A stretch of DNA of 64,000 nucleotides from Spirochaetales bacterium (GTDB lineage: Bacteria > Spirochaetota > Spirochaetia > JABMQR01): the NCBI GenBank assembly GCA_018399255.1, contig JAGYPA010000004.1, positions 1 through 64,000 on the forward strand, read 5' to 3'. Made by a program: the position numbers and the translations under genes. Shown one piece after another: positions 15,486 to 27,862 of the stretch (the first letter of the stretch is position 1; each line of letters begins with the position of its first letter). Under the pieces are notes generated by a model. It saw only the letters and a program-made list of their open reading frames with translations, was not told the DNA's origin and searched no databases.

Positions 15486-18400
15486 ATGCTTGCCAGCGGC
15501 AATGCCATTGAAAGAAAGTATGTTGGAGAGCAGTTTGAGGAGGTGATGGAGCTTCCCAATCTGGTCGATATCCAGCTGTCCTCATACGAGAAGTTCCTCC
15601 AGAGAGAGACCCTGAGCAGGGGCGAACGTCCAGCTCTGCAGGGATTGGAAGAGGTGTTCCAGTCAATATTCCCCATCGAGAGTCCAGGCGGCGACCTGGT
15701 TCTTGAGTATGTCGGGTATACGCTGGATGAGGAGAACATCAAGTTCAACGAGAACGAGTGCAAGCAGAAAGGCTTGACATACTCTGTTCCCATTAAGGCG
15801 AAAATTAACCTGATCTTTCTCGATACTGGAGAAATCAGGCAGAAGCATATTTATATTGGTGATATCCCGCTGATGACTGAACGGGGAACCTTTATTGTAA
15901 ATGGGGCAGAGCGGGTCGTAGTCAGTCAGATCCACCGATCCCCCGGAGTTATCTTTTCCAATGAGAAGGGAATCTATTCTTCGCGGATCATACCCTATCG
16001 CGGTTCATGGCTGGAGTTTGAGATTGATCAGAAAAAAGACCTGATCTACACAAAGATAGACCGCAAGAAGCGTATTCTTGCTACATTGTTTCTCAGGGCT
16101 TTGGGGTATGAATCAAGAGAGAAGATCCTGGAAGTCTACTACAAGTCACGAAAAGTAACCCTCTCTGATGACCAGCTGATAAAAGACAGTCTGGTTGATA
16201 CCGTTCTTTTCAAGGACATTTTTGTTGATGACGAGACCCAGACCGGCGGTGAAACCGTCCGGAAGAAGTTGTACAAGGCCGGTGACAAGCTGCATCCGCA
16301 CGAGATTGATGAACTGATCCATTCAGGGATTGAAGAGGTGGAAGTTATCGATTTCGGTAATTCCGACTCTCTCCACTCCCAGATGATCCTCCGCTGTTTT
16401 GAAGTGGAAGAGGCCAAGTATACCCGGGGCGAAGAGGGTCACGATGAGCCGACCCGTGAAGATGCGCTCGTAGCCATCTACACCGTTCTGATGCCGGGAG
16501 AACCCATCACTCTCGAAAGTGCCGAGAAAGACCTGAACACCATGTTCTTTACCTACCGACGCTATGACCTCGGTCGCGTCGGACGCTACAAGCTCAACAA
16601 AAAGTTTGATTATGCGACGATGATCGAAGAACCCGTCCTTACCCGGCTCGATATCGTAAATACTGTTCGTCATCTGGTTCAGGTCTATATTGGTGAGGCC
16701 AACATCGATGATATCGATCACCTGGGCAACCGGCGGATACGGTCGGTGGGAGAGCTTCTGCAGAACCAGCTCAAGACAGCCTTCACTCGTATGGAGCGAA
16801 TCTCCAAAGAACGGATGAATCTTGAAGCAGAAACGGTAAAACCACAGGATCTCATCTCTATCAAGCCGATAGTCGCCGCCATAAAGGAGTTTTTCGGATC
16901 CAGCCAGCTGAGTCAGTTTATGGATCAGGTAAATCCGCTGGCGGAACTGACCCATAAAAGACGTCTCAACGCCCTGGGGCCGGGCGGCCTGTCCCGGGAC
17001 CGCGCCGGATTTGAGGTGCGAGACGTGCATTATACCCACTATGGGCGCATGTGTCCGATTGAGACCCCTGAAGGACCCAATATCGGTCTTATTGTATCAC
17101 TGGCAAACTACACCCGGGTCAATGACTACGGCTTTCTCGAGACGCCCTATCGAAAAGTGAAAGATGGAAGAGCACTGAAAGAGGTGGAATATCTCTCTGC
17201 TATAGATGAGGAAAAATACTTTATAGCCCAGGCTAATGCCAGTATCGATACAGGCGGAAAGTTTCTTGACGACATGGTGTCAGTCAGAAAGTCCGGCGAC
17301 TATATAACAAAAGAACCGAAAGATATTCAGTACATGGATATTTCTCCTAAACAGGTAATTTCGGTTGCAACCTCCCTGATTCCGTTCCTAGAGCATGATG
17401 ATGCCAACCGGGCGCTGATGGGCTCCAACATGCAGCGGCAGGCGGTGCCCCTGCTGTTTCCCGAACCCCCGCGGGTCGGTACCGGAATGGAAGCGAAGAC
17501 CGCCTACGATTCAGGCGTGCTGATTAAAGCCCGAAGGTCGGGAACCGTAACCTCGGTAACCTCCTATGAGATAGTTATAGAACCCGATAATCCGGAAATA
17601 ATCGGAGATGTTGACCGGTTTATCGTGCAGAAATTCCAGAGAACCAACCAGGACACCTGCTTCAACCAGAAGCCGATAGTAAGTCTTGGCCAGAAAGTGG
17701 TCAAAGGACAGGTTCTTGCCGACGGTCCCGCCACGAAAAGCGGGGAACTGGCGCTGGGAAGGAACGTTCTAGTAGGGTTTGTTCCCTGGAACGGCTACAA
17801 CTACGAGGATGCTATCCTTATTTCGGAAAAAGTAGTCAAAGAAGACATCTTTACCTCGATCCATATCAAAGAGTTTACCATTGATGTCCGGGAAACCAAG
17901 CTGGGTCCGGAAAAGCTTACCCGCGATATCCCCAATACCAGTGAAAAGTCGCTGGAGCAGCTCGATGAGGATGGAATTATCAGGATCGGGGCTAAGGTGA
18001 AGCCCGGCTATATCCTGGTCGGAAAAGTGACCCCCAAGTCCGAATCCGACACTACCCCGGAATTCAAGCTCCTTAATTCGATTTTCGGTGAGAAGGCTAA
18101 AGAAGTACGGGATACCTCCCTTAAAGTACCCCACGGGACCGAAGGAACCGTTATTGACATCCAGCGCCTCAAGCGCTCTGAAGGTGACGATCTTCCCCCA
18201 GGGGTCGATGAAATCGTGAAAGTGCTGGTTGCCAAGAAGCGTAAGCTGAAGGAAGGGGATAAGATGGCCGGCCGCCATGGAAATAAAGGGGTTGTTGCCA
18301 GGGTTCTGCCGGAAGAGGATATGCCGTATATGGAAGACGGCACGCCCCTCGATATCTGCCTGAATCCCCTCGGAGTTCCATCGCGAATGAATATTGGACA

Positions 18401-19001
18401 GCTGCTGGAGACCCAGCTGGGATGGGCGGCTGTACAGCTGAACGAGTGGTACTCAACCCCGGTATTCCAGTCGGCAACCATAGAGCAGATCGAGGAGAAA
18501 ATGAAGGAAGCCGGAATTCCGGTCAATTCGAAAGCCTGGCTGCGTGACGGACGAACAGGTGAGACTTTTGTAAATCAGGTCTTCACCGGGTACGTGTACA
18601 TACTCAAGCTGGCCCACCTTGTTGATGACAAAATGCATGCCCGGTCTACCGGACCCTATTCACTGGTCACCCAGCAGCCCCTTGGCGGAAAAGCGCAGTT
18701 CGGCGGACAGCGGCTGGGAGAGATGGAAGTATGGGCCCTTGAAGCCTACGGTGCGGCTAACACTCTCCAGGAGCTTCTTACCATCAAGTCGGATGATATG
18801 AACGGCAGGGTGAAGATATATGAAAGCATTGTGAAAGACGAAGCGGCATCAAATGCCGGGATGCCCGAATCTTTCAATGTACTGGTGCAGGAACTGCGAG
18901 GGCTTGCTCTTGATATGTCTATATATGATTCCAAAGGAAAGCAGGTGCCGCTGACTGAGCGTGACGAAGAGCTCATCAACAAAAAAGGCACTCAGTTCTG
19001 A
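15486..19001 (+). CDS. rpoB: DNA-directed RNA polymerase subunit beta
   Basis: Second-largest subunit of RNA polymerase, with 1171 aa. It carries the expected landmarks: rifampicin-region block [32 protein letters not shown], then [25 protein letters not shown], the catalytic-centre lysine region [14 protein letters not shown] and the C-terminal [24 protein letters not shown]. No large lineage-specific insertion is obvious. The ATG follows GGGGG at a suitable distance. It is 203 bases downstream of rplL and 44 bases upstream of rpoC. Confidence 0.98.
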   Translation: MLASGNAIERKYVGEQFEEVMELPNLVDIQLSSYEKFLQRETLSRGERPALQGLEEVFQSIFPIESPGGDLVLEYVGYTLDEENIKFNENECKQKGLTYSVPIKAKINLIFLDTGEIRQKHIYIGDIPLMTERGTFIVNGAERVVVSQIHRSPGVIFSNEKGIYSSRIIPYRGSWLEFEIDQKKDLIYTKIDRKKRILATLFLRALGYESREKILEVYYKSRKVTLSDDQLIKDSLVDTVLFKDIFVDDETQTGGETVRKKLYKAGDKLHPHEIDELIHSGIEEVEVIDFGNSDSLHSQMILRCFEVEEAKYTRGEEGHDEPTREDALVAIYTVLMPGEPITLESAEKDLNTMFFTYRRYDLGRVGRYKLNKKFDYATMIEEPVLTRLDIVNTVRHLVQVYIGEANIDDIDHLGNRRIRSVGELLQNQLKTAFTRMERISKERMNLEAETVKPQDLISIKPIVAAIKEFFGSSQLSQFMDQVNPLAELTHKRRLNALGPGGLSRDRAGFEVRDVHYTHYGRMCPIETPEGPNIGLIVSLANYTRVNDYGFLETPYRKVKDGRALKEVEYLSAIDEEKYFIAQANASIDTGGKFLDDMVSVRKSGDYITKEPKDIQYMDISPKQVISVATSLIPFLEHDDANRALMGSNMQRQAVPLLFPEPPRVGTGMEAKTAYDSGVLIKARRSGTVTSVTSYEIVIEPDNPEIIGDVDRFIVQKFQRTNQDTCFNQKPIVSLGQKVVKGQVLADGPATKSGELALGRNVLVGFVPWNGYNYEDAILISEKVVKEDIFTSIHIKEFTIDVRETKLGPEKLTRDIPNTSEKSLEQLDEDGIIRIGAKVKPGYILVGKVTPKSESDTTPEFKLLNSIFGEKAKEVRDTSLKVPHGTEGTVIDIQRLKRSEGDDLPPGVDEIVKVLVAKKRKLKEGDKMAGRHGNKGVVARVLPEEDMPYMEDGTPLDICLNPLGVPSRMNIGQLLETQLGWAAVQLNEWYSTPVFQSATIEQIEEKMKEAGIPVNSKAWLRDGRTGETFVNQVFTGYVYILKLAHLVDDKMHARSTGPYSLVTQQPLGGKAQFGGQRLGEMEVWALEAYGAANTLQELLTIKSDDMNGRVKIYESIVKDEAASNAGMPESFNVLVQELRGLALDMSIYDSKGKQVPLTERDEELINKKGTQF

Positions 19002-19045
19002 TATAAAACCGCCTCCATGAGGCCCAGGTTCTAGGAGACCGTCGA

Positions 19046-22000
19046 ATGAGAGAAATTCAGGATTTCGATAGCATTATGATAAAACTGGCATCACCGGATC
19101 AGATCAGATCCTGGTCCTATGGTGAAGTCAAGAAGCCGGAGACCATCAATTACCGGACCCTGCGTCCAGAAAAGGACGGACTTTTCTGTGAAAAGATTTT
19201 TGGTACTACCAAAGAATGGGAATGCTATTGCGGAAAGTTCAAGTCTATCAGATATAAAGGGGTAATCTGCGATCGGTGCGGAGTTGAAGTGACCCACTTC
19301 AAGGTACGGCGCGAAAGGATGGGGCATATTGAACTTGCCTCGCCGGTTTCCCATATCTGGTATTATCGTTCAGTGCCCTCCCGGATGGGCCTGCTTCTCG
19401 ATCTTACCATAGCAGCACTCAGGTCAATCCTCTATTACGAGAAATATGTCGTAACCAATCCCGGCGATACCGATCTGAAAGAGCGTCAGATGCTGTCAGA
19501 GGAAGAGTATTACGAAGCTCGCGAACGCTACGGCGAAAACTTTTCTGCAGGCATCGGAGCTGAAGCTGTCAGCACGCTGCTGGAGAATCTGGACCTGGAC
19601 GCGCTTTCCGCAGAGCTGCGGATCAAAATGCTTGATAAAGGCGTGAAGTCGGACAAGCGCCTTCTGAAACGGATCGAGGTGGTTGAGAATTTTCGGGACT
19701 CAGGCAATCGTCCTGAGTGGATGATCCTCAGTGTTATTCCCGTTATTCCACCTGAACTGCGGCCGATGGTTCAGCTCGACGGCGGTCGTTTTGCAACCTC
19801 CGACCTCAACGACCTCTACCGCAGAGTCATAAACAGAAATAACCGCCTCAAACGACTTATGTCGCTCAATGCTCCTGACATAATAATCAGGAATGAGAAG
19901 CGCATGCTTCAGGAAGCTGTTGATGCCCTGTTCGACAACTCGAAGAAAAAACGGGTTGTTAAAGGAGCCTCAAACAGACCGCTGAAGTCCCTTTCTGATA
20001 TGCTGAAGGGAAAGCAGGGCCGTTTCCGGCAGAATCTGCTGGGAAAGCGGGTTGACTACTCAGGCCGTTCGGTTATCGTTGTCGGTCCCGAACTCAGGCT
20101 GCATCAATGCGGCTTGCCCGCAAAAATGGCTCTGGAACTCTACAAGCCCTTTATCATGAAAAGGCTTGTCCAGAAAGGTGTAGTATACAACATCAAGAAG
20201 GCGAAAAGCCTTGTAGAGCAGGAAACGCAGGAAGTATGGTCAATTCTGGATGAGGTGGTCAAAGAACATCCGGTCCTGCTTAACCGTGCACCTACGCTGC
20301 ATCGACTGGGAATCCAGGCTTTTGAGCCCGTTCTGGTGGAAGGCAAGGCGATAAAACTGCATCCTCTCGTATGTCATGCCTACAATGCCGACTTTGACGG
20401 TGACCAGATGGCAGTTCACGTACCGCTTACCCAGGCAGCTCAGATTGAGTGCTGGACACTTATGCTCTCAACAAACAATCTCCTGAACCCTGCTAACGGC
20501 AAACCGATAGTATTCCCCTCCCAGGACATGGTACTCGGTATTTACTATCTGACAAAAATGAGGGACGGAAGTCCGGGCGAAGGAAAGTTCTTTGACACAA
20601 TCGACGAGCTTCTGATGGCCATCGATGTCGGCTCCATTGCATACGGAACTAAAATACGCTATCGGCTGCCGGCCGGTGAAGTGATTGAAACCACACCTGG
20701 TCGGGTAATCTTCAACGAGGAAATGCCCGATGAGATACCGTTCCAGAATATCTGTCTCGGAGATAAGGAACTGCGTGACCTTGTCGGCAAAACCATTTCG
20801 CAGCACAATGCCTCGACTGCAGTGAGGATGCTGGATTCGATTAAGGATATGGGATTCCGCTTTGCGACAATTTTCGGTGCTACAATCGGTATATCCGACA
20901 TTATTGTTCCGGAAGCAAAGAAAGAGATGATTGATGATGCCAATACGCAGGTAAAAACTATTCAGGATCAGTATCGCCAGGGACATATTACGCAGGAAGA
21001 ACGGTACAACCGGGTTATTGAGGTGTGGAGTAAGACCAACGAGGATCTTACTACTGTTTTGATGGATAAGCTGAAATTAGACCAGGATGGATTTAACCCC
21101 GTTTACCTCATGGCGGATTCAGGAGCCAGAGGAAGCCGGACCCAGATCAGACAGCTTGCAGGTATGCGAGGTCTTATGGCCAAACCTTCAGGTGATATTA
21201 TTGAACTTCCGATCAGGTCCAACTTTAAAGAAGGTCTTTCGATTATTGAGTTCTTTATTTCGACCAACGGAGCTAGAAAGGGACTTGCAGATACAGCCCT
21301 CAAAACGGCAGATGCCGGGTACCTGACCCGACGCCTTGTAGATATTGCGCAGGATGTAGTTATCAATGTGGATGACTGCGGTACCATCAACGGCATTGAA
21401 ATCCGGGCCATCAAGGATGGAGAAGAGATAGTTGAGTCTCTGAAAGACAGAATTGAAGGCCGATTTACTCTTGAGCGGGTCAAGCACCCGATTACCGGAG
21501 AAAAGCTGATTGATGTCAACGAAGAAATCTCGGATGAGATAGCTGAGCAGATTGAATCGGCAGGAATAGAGTCGGTGAGAATCCGAACCGTGCTTACTTG
21601 TGAAGCAAAGCACGGAGTATGTCAGAAATGCTACGGACGTAACCTGACTGCGAATAAGACGGTGGAAATCGGTGAGGCAGTCGGTATTATCGCGGCTCAG
21701 TCGATAGGGCAGCCGGGAACACAGCTGACAATGCGTACCTTCCATATTGGAGGAGCCGCGACAAAATCCAGTGAAGAGAATAAGATTACCCTCGGGTATC
21801 CCGTTTTGGTCAACTCGATAACCGGCAGTACCGTTAAAGTCAATGAAGAATCAGTTCTGTTTACGAGGAAAGGGTTTATTATAGTTTCTCGGGTTCTTCG
21901 CAGAATTGACCGGAAAGAAATTGCGGAAATCCTTGTTGAAGATAATGAGAAAGTAGTTTCGGGAACCGTCCTGGCACGCCGTCCTGATGGTGCCGAAATT

Positions 22001-23338
22001 GTCTCTCAGGAAATTGCCTATGTCAGAATCTATAAAAAACTGCTGATTCTTATATCTCAGGAACAGAAAATTGAGGTGAGGAACGGTTCTGAACTTTTCG
22101 CCCATGAGGAGCAGATCGTTGAGACGGGTGAGACCATTGCCGCTTTTGATCCCTTTTCCGAACCGATTATTGTCGAGCAGGATGGTATAGTCAGGTTTGT
22201 TGATATCATGCTCGGTACCACACTGAAGGAAGAAATCAACGAAGAAACGGGCAATGTCGAGAAAAAGATAACCGAGTTTACTTTGGAGACGCTGCAGCCG
22301 AGAATAGAAATCCAGGACAGTGACGGCAATGAGCTGGCTACCTACTTTCTTCCCGGATCTTCCTACCTGAACGTAGAGGATGGGGCAATTGTCAGGAAAG
22401 GCCGGATTCTTGCCAAGCTGCTCAAGGAAAGTGTGAAGACCAGGGATATCACCGGGGGGCTTCCTCGAGTAGGCGAGCTTTTTGAGGCCAGAAGGCCTAA
22501 AAATAAGGCTGTTCTGTCCCAGGTTACCGGTGTGGTGCGGTTCAAGGCTATAATCAAGGGCCGACGGCAGATTGTCGTAGAAGATAAGTTCGGCGGAGAA
22601 TACAAGCATCTGGTACCGATGGGAAAACATATGCTTGTACGGGATGGAGACATTATCGAAGCTGGAGAACGTCTGTGTGACGGTTCTATAGATCCGCATG
22701 ATATTCTGGAGATTCTTGGTGAAAACGAACTTCAGTCGTTCCTGGTGGATGAAGTCCAGGAAGTCTATAGACTGCAGGGTGTTGATATCAATGATAAGCA
22801 TATCGGAGTAATCGTTCGTCAGATGATGAGGAAGGTAGAGATTATTACTGTTGGGGATACCGGCTTCATATACGGACAGCAAGTAGACAAGTATAAGTTC
22901 TATCAGGAGAACGAACGGGTTATGCTGGCTGGAGGTCAGCCGGCAGTCGCGCAGCCTCTGCTGCTGGGTATTACACGGGCATCGTTGAGTATTGACTCGT
23001 TTATTTCGGCAGCATCATTCCAGGAAACCACGAAAGTCTTGACAAACGCGGCAATAGCTGGTACTAGAGATGATCTGCGGGGACTAAAAGAGAATGTTAT
23101 TATCGGCCATCTCATTCCCGCTGGAACAGGAATCAAGAAATACCGTAATATACAGATTAAGGAAGAGGGCGGTACGGATCTGGATGAGTCCGTTCATTCA
23201 GCAATGCAGGAGAGAAAGCGAGAATTTGCCGCTGCCGGCGGCATGGAATTTGACATTGCTGATTTGGATTATGATGATTCCGATGATGATATGAACGACT
23301 TGCTTGATGGTGAAATCGACGACGAGCCGCTGTACTGA
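19046..23338 (+). CDS. rpoC: DNA-directed RNA polymerase subunit beta'
   Basis: Largest RNA polymerase subunit, 1430 aa. Seen: N-terminal zinc ribbon CYCGKF...CDRCGVEVT (about residues 55-77), the clamp, the active-site [12 protein letters not shown] whose three Asp residues hold Mg2+, the second zinc site with [13 protein letters not shown], the trigger-loop region [25 protein letters not shown] and a C-terminal acidic tail rich in Asp (about 1405-1425). The Shine-Dalgarno AGGAGA precedes the ATG. It forms an operon with rpoB and rpsL-rpsG. Confidence 0.98.
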   Translation: MREIQDFDSIMIKLASPDQIRSWSYGEVKKPETINYRTLRPEKDGLFCEKIFGTTKEWECYCGKFKSIRYKGVICDRCGVEVTHFKVRRERMGHIELASPVSHIWYYRSVPSRMGLLLDLTIAALRSILYYEKYVVTNPGDTDLKERQMLSEEEYYEARERYGENFSAGIGAEAVSTLLENLDLDALSAELRIKMLDKGVKSDKRLLKRIEVVENFRDSGNRPEWMILSVIPVIPPELRPMVQLDGGRFATSDLNDLYRRVINRNNRLKRLMSLNAPDIIIRNEKRMLQEAVDALFDNSKKKRVVKGASNRPLKSLSDMLKGKQGRFRQNLLGKRVDYSGRSVIVVGPELRLHQCGLPAKMALELYKPFIMKRLVQKGVVYNIKKAKSLVEQETQEVWSILDEVVKEHPVLLNRAPTLHRLGIQAFEPVLVEGKAIKLHPLVCHAYNADFDGDQMAVHVPLTQAAQIECWTLMLSTNNLLNPANGKPIVFPSQDMVLGIYYLTKMRDGSPGEGKFFDTIDELLMAIDVGSIAYGTKIRYRLPAGEVIETTPGRVIFNEEMPDEIPFQNICLGDKELRDLVGKTISQHNASTAVRMLDSIKDMGFRFATIFGATIGISDIIVPEAKKEMIDDANTQVKTIQDQYRQGHITQEERYNRVIEVWSKTNEDLTTVLMDKLKLDQDGFNPVYLMADSGARGSRTQIRQLAGMRGLMAKPSGDIIELPIRSNFKEGLSIIEFFISTNGARKGLADTALKTADAGYLTRRLVDIAQDVVINVDDCGTINGIEIRAIKDGEEIVESLKDRIEGRFTLERVKHPITGEKLIDVNEEISDEIAEQIESAGIESVRIRTVLTCEAKHGVCQKCYGRNLTANKTVEIGEAVGIIAAQSIGQPGTQLTMRTFHIGGAATKSSEENKITLGYPVLVNSITGSTVKVNEESVLFTRKGFIIVSRVLRRIDRKEIAEILVEDNEKVVSGTVLARRPDGAEIVSQEIAYVRIYKKLLILISQEQKIEVRNGSELFAHEEQIVETGETIAAFDPFSEPIIVEQDGIVRFVDIMLGTTLKEEINEETGNVEKKITEFTLETLQPRIEIQDSDGNELATYFLPGSSYLNVEDGAIVRKGRILAKLLKESVKTRDITGGLPRVGELFEARRPKNKAVLSQVTGVVRFKAIIKGRRQIVVEDKFGGEYKHLVPMGKHMLVRDGDIIEAGERLCDGSIDPHDILEILGENELQSFLVDEVQEVYRLQGVDINDKHIGVIVRQMMRKVEIITVGDTGFIYGQQVDKYKFYQENERVMLAGGQPAVAQPLLLGITRASLSIDSFISAASFQETTKVLTNAAIAGTRDDLRGLKENVIIGHLIPAGTGIKKYRNIQIKEEGGTDLDESVHSAMQERKREFAAAGGMEFDIADLDYDDSDDDMNDLLDGEIDDEPLY

Positions 23339-23425
23339 CAGGTACCGACTCGCAGGAGAGGGTTTCCATGCTGACATCAAGTGTTCAAGATATACGTAAA
23401 AAAAGAAAGGGAGTGTATCGGATAG

Positions 23426-23800
23426 ATGCCAACAATTAATCAGTTAATCAGGAAAGGGCGAAAAGCCCAGATAAAGAAGACCACTTCGCCTGCTTTGGAA
23501 AGATGTCCTCAGAAGCGGGGCGTATGCACGCGTGTTATGACGGTAACCCCGAAAAAACCTAACTCTGCATTGAGGAAAGTAGCCAGAGTAAGGCTTTCCA
23601 ACGGTATTGAAGTAACCGCCTATATCCCGGGTATCGGGCATAACCTTCAGGAGCACTCGGTTGTACTTCTGCGCGGAGGAAGAGTAAAAGACCTTCCCGG
23701 TGTACGGTATCACATTATTCGGGGTACCAAGGATACGCTTGGTGTTGATGACAGAAGGAAGGGCCGATCTAAATACGGAACTAAAAAACCAAAAGCTTAG
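23426..23800 (+). CDS. rpsL: 30S ribosomal protein S12
   Basis: Sits in the decoding centre and monitors codon-anticodon pairing. It has 124 aa with [11 protein letters not shown] at the N-terminus, the streptomycin-region block [17 protein letters not shown] (Lys in KKPNSA is the classic resistance site) and GVRYHIIRG. The sequence is wild type at these positions. It starts 87 bases after rpoC, and rpsG follows 17 bases later. Confidence 0.97.
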   Translation: MPTINQLIRKGRKAQIKKTTSPALERCPQKRGVCTRVMTVTPKKPNSALRKVARVRLSNGIEVTAYIPGIGHNLQEHSVVLLRGGRVKDLPGVRYHIIRGTKDTLGVDDRRKGRSKYGTKKPKA

Positions 23801-23811
23801 GGTGGGGGTAG

Positions 23812-24288
<477 letters not shown>

Positions 24289-24297
24289 CATCAGCAT

Positions 24298-24334
24298 GAA
24301 GTTCCGCAGGGCTGTACTGGCTCTGCGAGGCTTC
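24298..24334 (+). other. long imperfect hairpin just after rpsG
   Basis: GAAG-CCGCAG arms pair with CTGCG-GG-CTTC around a short loop, starting 9 bases after the rpsG stop codon. There is no uridine run afterwards, so this is more likely an mRNA 3'-end stabiliser or a weak terminator than a classical intrinsic terminator. Confidence 0.5.
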
Positions 24335-24364
24335 AATAAATGCAGACTTTATATAGATCTGCTA

Positions 24365-24393
24365 TTGACTAAAAGCCTGATAAGGCATATAGT
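24365..24393 (+). promoter_or_regulatory. sigma-70 promoter for tuf
   Basis: TTGACT, exactly 17 bases, TATAGT: one mismatch in each hexamer. The predicted start is near 24400, which leaves a leader of about 297 bases before tuf. This makes tuf independent of the upstream str genes. Confidence 0.7.
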
Positions 24394-24398
24394 CTGCA

Positions 24399-24462
24399 AA
24401 GTGTGTTCAGGGTCGGTATTACCGAAGCATGAACAGCACTTGGTTTTGGTCAGAGCCAAACC
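24399..24462 (+). promoter_or_regulatory. structured 5' end of the tuf leader
   Basis: The first predicted transcribed bases form a nested stem: AAGTG/CACTT and TGTTCA/TGAACA (11 pairs with one bulged G) enclosing CGGT/ACCG. A second hairpin, GGTTTTGG with CCAAACC, follows at 24442-24462. No known riboswitch fold is recognised. The rest of the leader (to 24696) is AT-rich and ends in a strong AAGGAGGA ribosome binding site. I see no gene in it. Confidence 0.5.
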
Positions 24463-24696
24463 CATCATCCTGCTTTTACAGCGATAAATTGGATGGTCAG
24501 GTGGTTCCAGACGACAGACAATACATCTGTACTATGTTATTCAGGAGATCGTTTCTTACTGTCTAACCTCTGGATCCTACCTTAACGCTTCCTTTTTTGC
24601 TCTAAAAAAAATGCGGTATGCTGGATCTCGGTTCGTGACATAAGAAATTGAAATATAAAACTATATTTTCTGTGATTTAGTCACAAGGAGGAACGG

Positions 24697-25887
24697 ATGG
24701 CTAAAGCAAAATTTGCGAGAACAAAACCGCATATTAACGTCGGTACTATCGGACACGTTGACCATGGTAAAACTACGCTTACAGCAGCGATTACCATGTA
24801 TTGCGCACGGAAAACTGGTGCGAAAGTAATGAACTACGACGATATTGATAACGCTCCAGAAGAGAAGGCAAGAGGAATCACGATCAATACCCGTCACGTT
24901 GAATATGAAACGGAGAAAAGACACTATGCCCACGTTGACTGTCCCGGGCATGCCGACTACATCAAGAACATGATTACCGGTGCCGCTCAGATGGACGGTG
25001 CAGTAATAGTTGTTGCCGCTACTGACGGCGCTATGGCTCAGACTAAGGAACATATTCTCCTTGCCCGTCAGGTTGGTGTACCGGCACTTATTGTTTATGT
25101 CAACAAAGTGGACCAGGTTGACGATCCCGATCTAATCGAACTGGTTGAAGAAGAAATGCGAGACCTTCTCACTGAATACGAATTCCCCGGTGATGAAATA
25201 CCCGTAATCAAGGGCTCTGCCTTTGAAGCAATGGAGAATCCGGATGATGCCGAGAAGACAAAGTCTATTCAGGACCTTCTTGACGCTATGGATAACTACT
25301 TCCCGATTCCTGAAAGAGCTGTAGATAAGCCTTTTCTTATGCCGATTGAAGATATTTTCTCGATACAGGGACGTGGAACAGTTGTTACCGGAAGAATAGA
25401 ACGTGGTATTGTGAAGGTCGGTGAGGAAATTGAAATCGTCGGCATCCGGACAACCCGCAAGACAACTTGTACCGGTGTGGAAATGTTCAACAAGCTTCTT
25501 GATGAAGGTCAGGCTGGTGACAACATCGGCGCGCTGCTTCGCGGTGTTGACAAGAAAGAAGTTATCCGCGGACAGGTTCTTGCTAAACCGGGTACCATTA
25601 CACCGCACAAAAAGTTCAAAGGTACTGTATATGTTCTGAGCAAGGACGAGGGTGGCCGCCACTCACCGTTCTTTTCAGGATATCGGCCGCAGTTTTATTT
25701 CAGGACGACTGATATTACAGGTACAGTTGTTCTTCCTGAAGACAAGCAGATGGTTATGCCCGGTGACAACACCGAAATAATTGTCGAGCTTATCAACCCG
25801 ATTGCCATGGAAAAAGGACTTCGGTTCGCTATTCGTGAAGGTGGTCGGACTGTAGCCAGTGGCCAGGTTGTAGAAATTATAGAATAA
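24697..25887 (+). CDS. tuf: elongation factor Tu
   Basis: GTPase that delivers aminoacyl-tRNA to the ribosome. It has 396 aa with G1 GHVDHGKTT, effector-region [14 protein letters not shown]3 DCPGHADY, G4 NKVD, then beta-barrel domains 2 ([13 protein letters not shown]) and 3 ([21 protein letters not shown]). Two small departures from the usual sequence are AMAQTKEH for MPQTREH and SAF for SAL in the G5 loop. It has its own promoter and long leader, and is followed by a hairpin before rpsJ. Spirochaetes commonly carry a single tuf; that cannot be judged from this window. Confidence 0.98.
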   Translation: MAKAKFARTKPHINVGTIGHVDHGKTTLTAAITMYCARKTGAKVMNYDDIDNAPEEKARGITINTRHVEYETEKRHYAHVDCPGHADYIKNMITGAAQMDGAVIVVAATDGAMAQTKEHILLARQVGVPALIVYVNKVDQVDDPDLIELVEEEMRDLLTEYEFPGDEIPVIKGSAFEAMENPDDAEKTKSIQDLLDAMDNYFPIPERAVDKPFLMPIEDIFSIQGRGTVVTGRIERGIVKVGEEIEIVGIRTTRKTTCTGVEMFNKLLDEGQAGDNIGALLRGVDKKEVIRGQVLAKPGTITPHKKFKGTVYVLSKDEGGRHSPFFSGYRPQFYFRTTDITGTVVLPEDKQMVMPGDNTEIIVELINPIAMEKGLRFAIREGGRTVASGQVVEIIE

Positions 25888-25903
25888 CGAAAGATATGCA
25901 GAG

Positions 25904-25928
25904 CTTGCCTGTCCTTATGACAGGCAAG
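25904..25928 (+). terminator. 10-bp hairpin between tuf and rpsJ
   Basis: CTTGCCTGTC pairs perfectly with GACAGGCAAG across a 5-base loop, 17 bases after the tuf stop codon; TTGTGTGTTTGG follows. It is likely a partial terminator that trims tuf transcripts while letting some polymerases read into the S10 operon. Confidence 0.65.
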
Positions 25929-25947
25929 TTGTGTGTTTGGAGGAATA

Positions 25948-26256
25948 ATGGCCAAGGATAGAATTCGTGTGCGGCTGAGAGGGTTTGATATCGAACTTGT
26001 TGAGCAGAGTTCCAAGTCAATTGTGCAGACAGTGGTTGGAGCCGGTGCTAAAGTTTCCGGACCGGTACCTCTCCCGACTCGTATCAACAAATTTACAGTA
26101 CTGCGATCACCGCATGTTAACAAAAAGGCTCGTGAACAGTTCGAGATGCGGACACACAAAAGGTTGATCGATATCCTCGATCCTACATCAAAGGTAATGG
26201 ATGCCCTAATGAAGCTTGAGCTCCCTGCTGGTGTTGATGTAGAGATTAAGCAGTAG
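25948..26256 (+). CDS. rpsJ: 30S ribosomal protein S10
   Basis: Head protein of the 30S subunit; also binds NusB and the NusG KOW domain in antitermination and coupling. It has 102 aa with [22 protein letters not shown] and [19 protein letters not shown]. The ATG at 25948 follows GGAGG; the frame is open 15 bases further upstream but without a site. First gene of the S10 operon. Confidence 0.97.
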   Translation: MAKDRIRVRLRGFDIELVEQSSKSIVQTVVGAGAKVSGPVPLPTRINKFTVLRSPHVNKKAREQFEMRTHKRLIDILDPTSKVMDALMKLELPAGVDVEIKQ

Positions 26257-26278
26257 AATTTAACAATTGAGGTAAGAG

Positions 26279-26899
26279 ATGTTAGGGCTTATCGGCAAAA
26301 AAGTCGGAATGACGCAAGTGTTTGATGAAAGGGGTATCCTTACTCCTGTTACGGTTATACAAATAGAAAGCAACATAGTTGTTGCAGAAAGAACCGTTGA
26401 AAAAAATGGCTACAGCGCTTGTGTTCTCGGTGCTGTTGACGCAAAGAAAAACCGTGTGACAAAGCCTTATGCTGGACAGTTCGGAGAGGTCTGCGAACCT
26501 AAGAAGCATCTGATTGAAATGAAGGAATTTGACAAGGAAGTTTCAATTGGTGATGTGCTGGGTGTTGATGTCTTCAAGGATATAGCATTTGTTGATGTTG
26601 AAGGAACCTCAAAAGGTAAGGGATTTCAGGGTGCTATGAAGCGCCATGGATTCTCAGGAGGAAGAGCAACTCACGGTTCGAAGTTTCATAGAGGTTTGGG
26701 CGGTACCAGTATGGCAGCCACTCCGTCAAGAGTTTTCAAGGGTACGAAGATGCCCGGACGGATGGGAGATGCCAGGACCACTGTACAGAATCTGCGTGTT
26801 GTTAAAGTGGACGAAGACAAGAAAGTGCTTATGGTAAAAGGGGCTGTTCCTGGTCCGCGGCAAAGTGTAGTCATTGTCAAGAAAGCAAAGAAGAAGTAG
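26279..26899 (+). CDS. rplC: 50S ribosomal protein L3
   Basis: Early assembly protein near the peptidyl transferase centre. It has 206 aa with the N-terminal [16 protein letters not shown] and the central extension [33 protein letters not shown] that reaches the catalytic site. The ATG follows GAGGTAAGAG, 22 bases after rpsJ. Confidence 0.97.
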   Translation: MLGLIGKKVGMTQVFDERGILTPVTVIQIESNIVVAERTVEKNGYSACVLGAVDAKKNRVTKPYAGQFGEVCEPKKHLIEMKEFDKEVSIGDVLGVDVFKDIAFVDVEGTSKGKGFQGAMKRHGFSGGRATHGSKFHRGLGGTSMAATPSRVFKGTKMPGRMGDARTTVQNLRVVKVDEDKKVLMVKGAVPGPRQSVVIVKKAKKK

Positions 26900-26908
26900 A
26901 GGCTAGAG

Positions 26909-27538
26909 ATGAAAGCAAAAGTCTTTTCTATACAGGGTGAAAAGATAAAAGATATCACACTCAATGACGAAGTCTTTAACAGGGAAGTCAGCGACGGTGC
27001 AGTATACTATGCCGTAAATAATGAACTGGCCAACCGCCGGGTGGGTACTGCATGTACCAAGACCAGAGGTGAAGTCAATTACAGCAACAGTAAACCCTGG
27101 AGACAGAAAGGAACCGGCCATGCTCGTGCCGGTGATAAAAAATCTCCTGTCTGGGTTGGCGGAGGAACGATTTTCGGGCCGAAGCCTAGAGATTACAGCT
27201 ACCATGTTCCGAAAAAGATGAAGAGACTTGCGATGAAATCGCTGCTTTCCATGAAAGTTCGGGACGAGGAAATGAAGATTGTCGAGGATTTTACCGTGGA
27301 CAGCGGCAAAACCCGGGATCTGGTCAAGGTGTTATCCAACCTCGTAAGTGCGGATCAGCGGACAATTATAATCCTTAAGGATGATGATGCCATGATCAGA
27401 CGAGCGGGGAGGAATATACCTTGGGTCAGATTTCTCTCCTACAACAGACTATCTGCAAAAGAGCTGTTGTACGGAAAGCAGGTTCTGGTTATGGAGACGG
27501 CAGCCGGCAGTCTGAACGATTTCTACGGCGAGCAATAA
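26909..27538 (+). CDS. rplD: 50S ribosomal protein L4
   Basis: Lines the exit tunnel with a long loop ([30 protein letters not shown], about residues 49-78) and, in E. coli, represses the S10 operon by attenuation. It has 209 aa, a normal length. It lies 9 bases after rplC and 10 bases before rplW. Confidence 0.97.
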   Translation: MKAKVFSIQGEKIKDITLNDEVFNREVSDGAVYYAVNNELANRRVGTACTKTRGEVNYSNSKPWRQKGTGHARAGDKKSPVWVGGGTIFGPKPRDYSYHVPKKMKRLAMKSLLSMKVRDEEMKIVEDFTVDSGKTRDLVKVLSNLVSADQRTIIILKDDDAMIRRAGRNIPWVRFLSYNRLSAKELLYGKQVLVMETAAGSLNDFYGEQ

Positions 27539-27548
27539 GGGGTCGGAT

Positions 27549-27851
27549 GTGAGAGCAGATCAGATAATAATTGGACCGGTTTTGACGGAAAAGTCAAACA
27601 TTATGCGGGAAAGTAAAGAGAAAAAATATACATTCAGGATCGATCCTAGAGCAAATAAGATTCAGGTGATGCGTGCGGTCGAGGAACTGTTTTCTGTAAA
27701 GGCGCTGAAATGCAATATAGTTTCAGTTAAAGGTAAGCCGAAACAGACCAGGACTAAAGCAGGTGTTCGGTCAGGGTCTACAACACCCTGGAAGAAGGCA
27801 ATTGTAACGCTGACGTCTGGCGACTCAATATCGATGATTGAAGGCGTTTAG
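27549..27851 (+). CDS. rplW: 50S ribosomal protein L23
   Basis: Sits at the tunnel exit and docks trigger factor and SRP. It has 100 aa: [34 protein letters not shown], then [11 protein letters not shown] and the loop [15 protein letters not shown]. The GTG start is preceded by AAGGGG and matches homologues; an overlapping ATG two bases earlier reads straight into a stop. Confidence 0.96.
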   Translation: MRADQIIIGPVLTEKSNIMRESKEKKYTFRIDPRANKIQVMRAVEELFSVKALKCNIVSVKGKPKQTRTKAGVRSGSTTPWKKAIVTLTSGDSISMIEGV

Positions 27852-27862
27852 GAGGGGTACTT

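Noticed and set aside
21851-22882. 343-codon open frame on the minus strand
   Set aside because: Lies wholly inside rpoC, has no ribosome binding site or family similarity, and rpoC is intact.
24296-24487. 63-codon frame after rpsG
   Set aside because: No ribosome binding site and it overlaps the predicted tuf promoter and 5' stem-loop.
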